A DNA stretch of 19,407 nt, from the NCBI GenBank assembly GCA_964602995.1, contig CAZRTM010000077.1, forward strand, positions 1 to 19,407, given 5' to 3'. Positions 13,458 to 19,407 of this stretch are shown here, piece by piece. The number at the start of each line of letters is the position of its first letter. Position 1 is the first letter of the stretch. The position numbers were made by a program, and so were the translations under genes. The notes under the pieces were generated by a model that made no database searches, was not told the origin of the DNA, and saw nothing but the letters and a program-made list of their open reading frames with translations. The stretch is from JAAYYY01 sp964602995 (GTDB lineage: Bacteria; Chloroflexota; Anaerolineae; Promineifilales; Promineifilaceae).

Positions 13458-14567
13458 GTGGCTACCAGGACCGAATCAACTGGCACTTCTATAGAAGCTA
13501 GATCTAGATCCGCTGCACGTCACGGGCTGTTGTCGCGCCCGACAATCAACCGGCTCAAAACGGTCGCCTTAACGCTGTTTACCGCGGGGCTTCTGTTTCT
13601 GTTCCTGATGCCAATGGCCTATGGCCTGATGACGTCGCTGAAAACAGACCAGCAGATTGCCCAGCCCGACGCGCCTCTCATTCCCTCATCACCGGCTACG
13701 TTCACCTACGAGGGAAAGAATTACGATATCTACAACGTGCCCACGGACGACGGCGTCGAGCAGTGGGCGCTGGTGGGTAAGGGGCGGGAGTCGAGTACGT
13801 TTATCGATCCGCACAATCCCGAGGCTGGCCTCATCGAGTGGGAGGGACGCTGGCGCACGCTTGAGCGTAGTTGGTCGCTGGACCTTCAGTGGAATAACTA
13901 TCCGGTTGCCTGGAATACGATCAAGTTTCTGACTCTGCTGCGTAACACCGTCGTCTACGCCGTTCTGAGTACGATTGGCGCTGTTGCCTCCTCCGCCCTG
14001 GTGGCCTATGGCTTTGCCCGCTTCGACTTTCGCGGCAAACGGCTGCTCTTTGGCATTGTGATGGCCACGATCATCTTACCCGGCGCGGTCACGCTGATTC
14101 CTACCTACGCCTTTTTCAATTATATCGGCTGGGTGGGGACGTGGAAGCCGCTGATCGTGCCTGTTTACTTTGCCAACGCCTATAACATCTTCCTCTTGCG
14201 GCAATTCTTTATGAGCCTGCCGCGCGATCTGGACGAAGCGGCAACTATTGACGGCGCCGGCCCGTTGCGCGTGTTCTGGTCTGTTATCCTGCCCAATGCA
14301 CGCCCGGCGCTGACGGCCGTCATCCTCTTCCATTTCTTTTTTGCCTGGAACGACTTCTTTGGCCCACTCATCTATCTGGCCGGGAAACCGGACCTGTTCC
14401 CAATCACCGTCGGCCTTACCGGTTTCAACAATCTCTATGAGACGCAGACAAATCTTGTCCAGGCGGCCTCTCTGATCGCCTCCGTCATTCCGCTTATCAT
14501 CTTCTTCTTCGCACAGCGCATATTCCTGGAAGGGATTCAGATCGGCGGTGTCGGAATTGATAAGTAA
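13458..14567 (+). CDS. Carbohydrate ABC transporter permease (MalG/UgpE type)
   Basis: A 369-residue second permease, longer than the usual 270-300. The first helix is about 35-60 (ALTLFTAGLLFLFLMPMAYG). The extra length is an extracytoplasmic domain at about 62-155, between helices 1 and 2, containing FTYEGKNYDIYNVP and EWEGRWRTLERSW. The remaining five helices follow from 160. The EAA loop is DEAATIDGAGPLRVFWSVIL (259-278). The start is GTG at 13458, with AGGAGA 7 nt upstream and only 15 nt after the first permease gene, so the two are translationally close. The inserted loop may contact the binding protein or the sugar. Confidence 0.94.
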   Translation: MATRTESTGTSIEARSRSAARHGLLSRPTINRLKTVALTLFTAGLLFLFLMPMAYGLMTSLKTDQQIAQPDAPLIPSSPATFTYEGKNYDIYNVPTDDGVEQWALVGKGRESSTFIDPHNPEAGLIEWEGRWRTLERSWSLDLQWNNYPVAWNTIKFLTLLRNTVVYAVLSTIGAVASSALVAYGFARFDFRGKRLLFGIVMATIILPGAVTLIPTYAFFNYIGWVGTWKPLIVPVYFANAYNIFLLRQFFMSLPRDLDEAATIDGAGPLRVFWSVILPNARPALTAVILFHFFFAWNDFFGPLIYLAGKPDLFPITVGLTGFNNLYETQTNLVQAASLIASVIPLIIFFFAQRIFLEGIQIGGVGIDK

Positions 14568-14577
14568 GTAAGCAAAA

Positions 14578-14665
14578 GCCAAGCATAAGCCAAGCATAAG
14601 CCAAGCATAAACCAAGCATAAACCAAGCATAGGCTAAGCATAAGGCAAGCATAAGCCAAACTATT
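14578..14665. repeat. 11-bp tandem array, eight units, between permease and GH3 genes
   Basis: Unit GCCAAGCATAA: three exact copies (14578-14610), then ACCAAGCATAA, ACCAAGCATAG, GCTAAGCATAA, GGCAAGCATAA and a decayed eighth unit ending at 14665. It starts 10 bp after the permease stop codon and ends 5 bp before the GGAG ribosome site of the GH3 gene. The 11-bp period is close to one DNA turn. The minus strand is stop-free through it, which creates long spurious frames. Confidence 0.9.
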
Positions 14666-14680
14666 TCTTTGGAGAAACGA

Positions 14681-16489
14681 ATGACACAAACGAGTGTAGG
14701 CAACGCAGAAAGCCTGGTGACCGACGTCGAGCGTATCGTGGAAGAAATGACCCTGGCCGAAAAAATAGGACAGATGACGCAGGTGGCTCAGGCAGCAATC
14801 ACACCGGCCGAGGTGGCCGAGTATGGCATCGGTTCGGTACTCAGCGGTGGGGGCGGTTACCCCACACCCAATACGCCCCGGGCCTGGGCAGACATGGTCC
14901 GTAGTTTCCAGGAGGCCGCGCTGAAGAGCCGCCTGGGCATTCCTCTGATTTACGGCGTGGACGCCGTGCATGGCCACAACAACATGATAGGGGCCGTCAT
15001 CTTTCCGCACAACATTGGCCTGGGCGCCACGCGGGACGCGGCGCTGGTGGAGGAAGTGGGCCGCATCACCGCTCGCGAGATGCTGGCCACGAACGTGCAC
15101 TGGAACTTTGGGCCTTGTGTCGCCGTGCCGCGCGATATCCGCTGGGGCCGAATCTACGAAGGGTTTGGTGAAGATGTGAACCTGGTTGGAGAGCTGGGCG
15201 CGGCTTATGTGCGTGGCCAGCAAATAGCCGACGGCAGCGCGGCAGATGGCGAGTTCATCAGTACCCTGGCATGCGCCAAGCACTATGTGGGCGACGGCGC
15301 CACCGGCTGGGGCACCACTCCCCGCTACGACTGGTTGCAGTGGTGGAACTGGGGCAATGACGAGCGCTGGCAACTTGACCAGGGAGATGCGGCGATTGAT
15401 GAAGAGACGCTGCGTACCATCCACCTGGCTCCTTACCGCGATGCCATTGCGGCCGGTGTGGATTCGGTCATGGTTTCTTACAGCAGCTGGAACGGTGATA
15501 AGCTGCACGCCCACTACTATCTGTTAACCGAGGTTCTCAAAGGTGAGCTGGGCTTCAACGGCCTCGTTGTTTCCGACTGGATGGCCGTGGACCAGCTCGA
15601 CCCGGATTACGAACGAGCGGTAGCGGCCGCTGTGAACGCCGGACTGGACATGGCAATGGTGCCGATTAATTACCAGCGCTTCATCACGACGCTGACAAAG
15701 GTCGTGCAAAGCGGCGCTGTGTCTATGGCGCGCATTGACGACGCCGTGCTCCGTATTCTCAGCGTCAAGGCGCGGCTGGGGTTGTTCCGCCAGCCGTTCG
15801 GTGACGAGTCCCTGCTGGAGGAAATCGGCAGTCCGGCGCATCGGGCCGTGGCGCGCGAGGCAGTGCGCCGCTCCCTGGTGCTGCTCAAGAATGAGAACCA
15901 GCTCCTGCCGCTGGCCAAGGATATGCCCACGCTCCTCGTGGCCGGCCCAGCAGCCGACGACATCGGCCTGCAGTGCGGCGGCTGGACCATCGAGTGGCAG
16001 GGCGCTGCGGGGCGCATCACGCCCGGCACCACCCTGCTTGAGGCGATGAAGGAGGTTGTTTCTCCGGGAACGGTGATCAGCTATGAGCCACAGGCAGAGT
16101 TTGAAGAGGGGGTGCGCGCCGAGGTTGGCCTGCTCGTGCTCAGTGAGCAACCGTATGCCGAGGGAGAGGGCGACCGGGCGACGGTCGAACTGGCGGAAGA
16201 AGATGTGGCTCTGCTGACCCGCATGCGGCAGCATTGCGAGCGGCTCGTCGTCATTCTTTTCTCCGGCCGGCCGCTGATTATTACCGACCACCTGCCGGAG
16301 TGGGACGCTTTTGTCGCCGCCTGGCTTCCGGGCACAGAGGGCCAGGGGATTACGGACGTGCTTTTCGGCGACTACCCGTTCACCGGGCGTCTGCCGCACT
16401 CGTGGCCGCGCTCGATGGAGCAGGTGCCGTTCAGCGCGCTGGAACAGAGCAGCGTGCCGCCGCTTTTCCCCTATGGAGCGGGGCTGTAA
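14681..16489 (+). CDS. Cytoplasmic GH3 beta-glucosidase
   Basis: A 602-residue glycoside hydrolase family 3 enzyme with no signal peptide. The (beta/alpha)8 domain starts at MTLAEKIGQMTQ. The substrate-binding KH pair is K200-H201 in AKHYVGDG, and the nucleophile is Asp299 in GLVVSDWMAVDQ. The C-terminal sandwich domain supplies the probable acid/base Glu494 in PYAEGEGD, in the position used by barley ExoI-type exo-glucanases. A Trp-rich segment (YDWLQWWNWGNDERW, about 216-230) follows the KH loop and is absent from the neighbouring paralogue. ATG at 14681 is chosen because GGAG lies 6 nt upstream; a TTG at 14669 would bury this site. It should cleave imported beta-gluco-oligosaccharides. Confidence 0.93.
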   Translation: MTQTSVGNAESLVTDVERIVEEMTLAEKIGQMTQVAQAAITPAEVAEYGIGSVLSGGGGYPTPNTPRAWADMVRSFQEAALKSRLGIPLIYGVDAVHGHNNMIGAVIFPHNIGLGATRDAALVEEVGRITAREMLATNVHWNFGPCVAVPRDIRWGRIYEGFGEDVNLVGELGAAYVRGQQIADGSAADGEFISTLACAKHYVGDGATGWGTTPRYDWLQWWNWGNDERWQLDQGDAAIDEETLRTIHLAPYRDAIAAGVDSVMVSYSSWNGDKLHAHYYLLTEVLKGELGFNGLVVSDWMAVDQLDPDYERAVAAAVNAGLDMAMVPINYQRFITTLTKVVQSGAVSMARIDDAVLRILSVKARLGLFRQPFGDESLLEEIGSPAHRAVAREAVRRSLVLLKNENQLLPLAKDMPTLLVAGPAADDIGLQCGGWTIEWQGAAGRITPGTTLLEAMKEVVSPGTVISYEPQAEFEEGVRAEVGLLVLSEQPYAEGEGDRATVELAEEDVALLTRMRQHCERLVVILFSGRPLIITDHLPEWDAFVAAWLPGTEGQGITDVLFGDYPFTGRLPHSWPRSMEQVPFSALEQSSVPPLFPYGAGL

Positions 16490-16498
16490 GAGTCTGGG

Positions 16499-18484
16499 AT
16501 GAGGGTTCGAGCGCGACAGCAGTTCACTCTGGCGCTTTGTCTGCTGCTTTTGCTGCTGGTGGCCTGCCGGCAACCGGACCGGCAGGCTCCAGTAGCGACA
16601 ACCAGGGCAGAGAACGGCGCCGTGGCCACAGCGGCCGTGGACGGTGGGGAGGAGGCCGAGGCCGCCTACCTGGACCCGTCTCTGCCCGCGGCGGCGCGCG
16701 CCGAGGATTTGCTGTCGCGCATGACGCTGGCCGAAAAGATTGGCCAGATGACGCTGGTGGAGAAAAACAGCATTGTCGCAGAGGATATCAGCGCGCTGGG
16801 GATTGGCGCCCTGCTCAGTGGCGGAGGCGGTGGGCCACCCGGTAACAGGCCGGAACAGTGGCTGAAGATGGTCAATGAGTTCCAGCAGGAGGCGCTGGAG
16901 TCGCGGCTGGGCATCCCCATACTTTATGGGGTGGACGCTGTGCACGGCCACAGCAACATGTATGGGGCCGTCCTCTTTCCGCACAACATCGGCCTGGGCG
17001 CTACGGGCAATGCCGAGCTGGTAGAGGAGATTGGCCGTGCCACCGCCAGGGAGATGGCCGCCACCGGCATCTTCTGGAATTATGCGCCGGCCGTGAGCGT
17101 GCCCCAGGATATCCGCTGGGGCCGCACCTACGAAGGGTATAGCGAAAATACGGAACTGGTCAGCCGGTTGAGCCAGGCCTACCTGCTGGGTCTGCAAGGC
17201 GACGCTCTGACAGCAGCCGACACCGTTGCCGCTACACCCAAGCACTTCGTCGGCGATGGTGGGACCGTTTGGGGCACCTCGCGCACCAATGAGTACCAGA
17301 TTGACCAGGGCGATACCCAGGTGGACGAGGCGACGCTGCGCGCCATCCATCTGCCGCCTTACGCCGCTGCCATCGAGGCCGGGGCGCGCACGATCATGGT
17401 TTCCTACTCCAGTTGGAACGGGACCAAGATGCACGCCCAGCAATATCTGATCACCGATGTACTCAAGGGTGAGTTAGCTTTTGACGGCTTTGTGGTTTCC
17501 GACTGGGGCGCCATCGACCAGGTTGCCAGCAACTACTACGAAGCCGTCGTCGCCGCCATCAACGCCGGCATCGACATGAACATGGTACCTATTAATTACC
17601 AGCTCTTCATCCAGGCCCTGACCGCTGGCGTGGAGAATGGTGACGTGCCGCTGGAGCGCATTGACGATGCCGTACGGCGCATTCTGACGGTGAAGTTCGA
17701 GCTGGGTCTCTTTGAACGGCCGCTGGTAGATGAGTCCCAGTTGTCTGTCGTTGGCTCTGAGGCGCACCGGGAGCTGGCGCGACAGGCGGTGCGCGAATCG
17801 CTGGTGCTGCTGCAGCACGACGGCGACACGCTGCCTATCTCCGACGACGTTGGTCTCCTTTTCGTGGCCGGTGAGGCCGCGGACAATATCGGCCTGCAGG
17901 CGGGCGGCTGGTCGATTGAGTGGCAGGGGCGTCCCGGCAACATCACACCGGGCACCACCATCCTCGATGCCATTAAGGCCACAGCGCCCGCGGATACCCA
18001 GCTCTACTACAATCGCTTTGGCAAGTATGACCACGTCACCGACGATGCCGGCGAACCGGCTATGGCCGATGTGGCTATTGTGGTCGTCGGCGAAACGCCC
18101 TATGCGGAAGGGGTGGGCGACCGGGCAGACCTGTCATTGGACGAGGTTCAGATCAGGCTGATTGAGCGCGTGCGTGCCCAGAGCCGCAAGCTGATCGTAA
18201 TTCTGCTCTCCGGCCGGCCGCTGATTATCACCGAGCAACTCCCGCTGGCCGACGCCTGGATTGCGGCCTGGCTGCCGGGCACAGAAGGGCAGGGCGTGGC
18301 CGACGTCCTCTTCAGCGACTATGAATTCAGCGGTACGCTCCCCTACACCTGGCCACGCTCAATGGACCAACTCCCCTTCAACTTCGCCAGCCTGCCCACT
18401 GCAGGCTGCGCAGCCCCCCTCTTCCCCTTCGGCCACGGCCTCAAAGCAACAGACGCATCACCCACTCTGCCCACCTGCCCCTAA
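16499..18484 (+). CDS. Lipoprotein GH3 beta-glucosidase
   Basis: A 661-residue GH3 enzyme exported as a lipoprotein. The signal LALCLLLLLLVAC places the lipidated residue at Cys23, followed by an Ala/Glu-rich spacer to about 57. Catalytic features are K248-H249 in PKHFVGDGG, nucleophile Asp335 in GFVVSDWGAIDQ, and probable acid/base Glu537 in PYAEGVGD. Both domains of the ExoI-like architecture are present. It begins 9 nt after the preceding GH3 stop codon with only a weak ribosome site, so translation is probably coupled. Long shared motifs with that gene (LIYGVDAVHGH/ILYGVDAVHGH, FPHNIGLGAT, EWQG) indicate tandem duplication followed by divergence. It likely acts outside the cell, releasing glucose or shorter oligosaccharides from beta-glucan. 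Its stop codon abuts heptamer array 4. Confidence 0.94.
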   Translation: MRVRARQQFTLALCLLLLLLVACRQPDRQAPVATTRAENGAVATAAVDGGEEAEAAYLDPSLPAAARAEDLLSRMTLAEKIGQMTLVEKNSIVAEDISALGIGALLSGGGGGPPGNRPEQWLKMVNEFQQEALESRLGIPILYGVDAVHGHSNMYGAVLFPHNIGLGATGNAELVEEIGRATAREMAATGIFWNYAPAVSVPQDIRWGRTYEGYSENTELVSRLSQAYLLGLQGDALTAADTVAATPKHFVGDGGTVWGTSRTNEYQIDQGDTQVDEATLRAIHLPPYAAAIEAGARTIMVSYSSWNGTKMHAQQYLITDVLKGELAFDGFVVSDWGAIDQVASNYYEAVVAAINAGIDMNMVPINYQLFIQALTAGVENGDVPLERIDDAVRRILTVKFELGLFERPLVDESQLSVVGSEAHRELARQAVRESLVLLQHDGDTLPISDDVGLLFVAGEAADNIGLQAGGWSIEWQGRPGNITPGTTILDAIKATAPADTQLYYNRFGKYDHVTDDAGEPAMADVAIVVVGETPYAEGVGDRADLSLDEVQIRLIERVRAQSRKLIVILLSGRPLIITEQLPLADAWIAAWLPGTEGQGVADVLFSDYEFSGTLPYTWPRSMDQLPFNFASLPTAGCAAPLFPFGHGLKATDASPTLPTCP

Positions 18485-18486
18485 CC

Positions 18487-18547
18487 CCAATCTCCAATCT
18501 CCAATCTCCAATCTCCAATCTCCAGTCTCCAATCTCCACTCCCCAAT
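18487..18547. repeat. Heptamer tandem array CCAATCT (array 4)
   Basis: CCAATCT occurs five times in a row from 18487, then CCAGTCT, CCAATCT, CCACTCC and a partial unit. It fills the whole 63-bp gap between the stop codons of two convergent genes (TAA at 18482-18484; TGA on the minus strand at 18550-18548). No terminator hairpin is visible for either gene, so the array or readthrough must serve there. Confidence 0.9.
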
Positions 18548-19407
18548 TCACTGATAAATCACCACCCCCGGCCGCGGCTCCAACCCCATCACCTCCTCCG
18601 GCGTCAGCACAGGGTTGTCCCAGTTGCGGTAGAGTTTAAAGCCACCGTATTCGAAGGCCGGTTCGTTGGCGTACTGCTGGTAATCGCGCACCTTGTCCGG
18701 GCCGCCCCAGCCGTCGGAGTCGATGACCACTTCCACGTGCGCGTAATCTGCGATGTTCTCCTTGTCCGGCAGCATCTCATCTGCGAACTGGTGCAGGATG
18801 AGCACCTTGTTCACGCCAATCTCGAGGGCGATTTCTTCGAGCTGGGCCTGGATGGGGTTGATTTGCGCGGCGTAAAGGCTACCCAGCACCTGGCCAGGGA
18901 TTTCGTATAGGCCGTCGAACGTCATTTCCATGGTGTACTCCGAATCGAGGGCAAGGTGCACGTGGGGGTTATAGAGGTAGGGCTTGATGCGCGCGAACTC
19001 CTCCTGCAGCGGCGCGTGGCCCGGCTGGATGTCCAGCACCACGGCCATCTCTTCACGCTCGGCCAGCTCCAGCCAATATTCGATCCCTGCCAGAGATAGC
19101 TGGTGGTTGAAGTTGCCATCCTCGCCAAACCAGGGGTCAGCAATAGTGACGATGACGTGGAAGGTGGGTATCACCTCGTGGTCAGGGGAGAGAGCCTGGT
19201 ACTCCTCCGCCCGCGCTCGCAGCTCCTGCAACAGTTGTGGCTCTTCGCGCAGGTTGAGGATGCCCATTGGCGCATCCTCGGCCGAGCCGTAGAAGCTGAC
19301 CATGCGGTAGCGGGCCAGGTATGGTTCGGGGGTGCTTGTGGCGGTGACAGTTGGCTCAGTGGTGGGGGTGGGCGATGGCGGAGTAGTGGCCGTTGCCGTG
19401 GGCCGGG
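18548..19407 (-). CDS. Secreted protein of unknown function, 5' end outside the window
   Basis: The reading frame stays open from the stop at 18548 to the right edge (about 285 residues seen). The apparent ATG at 19303 is internal. The residues before it form a Pro/Thr-rich linker (TPPSPTPTTEPTVTATSTP) leading into EPYLARYRMVSFYG, typical of a surface lipoprotein or secreted protein whose signal lies beyond the edge. The domain includes MGILNL, a long central segment with VIPTFHVIVTIADP, VVLDIQPGHAPLQEEF and NPHVHLALDSEYTM, and a C-terminus ending GVVIYQ. This resembles a conserved uncharacterised secreted family of Actinobacteria and Chloroflexota as I remember it. The alternating beta-strand/helix pattern hints at a barrel fold. 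No catalytic residues can be assigned. Confidence 0.75.
   Translation of the reverse strand, partial: RPTATATTPPSPTPTTEPTVTATSTPEPYLARYRMVSFYGSAEDAPMGILNLREEPQLLQELRARAEEYQALSPDHEVIPTFHVIVTIADPWFGEDGNFNHQLSLAGIEYWLELAEREEMAVVLDIQPGHAPLQEEFARIKPYLYNPHVHLALDSEYTMEMTFDGLYEIPGQVLGSLYAAQINPIQAQLEEIALEIGVNKVLILHQFADEMLPDKENIADYAHVEVVIDSDGWGGPDKVRDYQQYANEPAFEYGGFKLYRNWDNPVLTPEEVMGLEPRPGVVIYQ

Noticed and set aside
15524..17443. A 639-codon open frame on the minus strand across both GH3 genes
   Set aside because: It is antisense to two well-supported GH3 enzymes with intact catalytic motifs. High GC content makes long antisense frames common, and the translation has no recognisable domain.

Overview
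The window is a high-GC bacterial fragment with short heptanucleotide arrays and REP-like palindromes between genes. It also has large TPR/BTAD regulators, Pro/Thr-linker secreted proteins and carbohydrate ABC lipoproteins. This combination suggests Chloroflexota (Anaerolineae/Caldilineae-like), probably from a metagenome or draft assembly because a 100-N gap sits at 5796-5895. The taxon is an inference; there is no rRNA or other marker in the window.

Left part (1-6012): a minus-strand cytochrome P450, then a minus-strand protein with a winged HTH, a 12-unit charged repeat and a zinc ribbon. That gene is preceded by a promoter and a terminator-like hairpin placed directly before its Shine-Dalgarno site. 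An IS630-family element (DD34E transposase split over two frames) follows, inserted in a REP-like palindrome. Next come a minus-strand MFS drug-type transporter, a long heptamer array and the assembly gap.

Middle (6013-10809): a 1118-aa MalT-like ATPase/TPR/BTAD regulator and a LacI-family repressor, both on the minus strand. The LacI gene is divergent from the sugar operon. The shared control region holds two AAGCGCTT-centred operators, one inside the lacI promoter and one over the predicted start of the operon transcript.

Right part (10810-18484): a plus-strand glycan operon with a lipoprotein sugar-binding protein, two ABC permeases, a cytoplasmic GH3 beta-glucosidase and a lipoprotein GH3 beta-glucosidase. 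The likely logic is extracellular trimming of a beta-glucan, import of oligosaccharides, then cytoplasmic hydrolysis, with LacI sensing an imported sugar. No ATPase gene is present, so a shared ATPase encoded elsewhere is expected. The window ends in a convergent minus-strand gene for a secreted protein of unknown function, cut by the right edge.

The most unusual signals are regulatory or structural. They are the attenuator-like leader, the in-gene dyad array, stop-free heptamer arrays that abut stop codons, and an 11-bp tandem array just ahead of the first GH3 gene.
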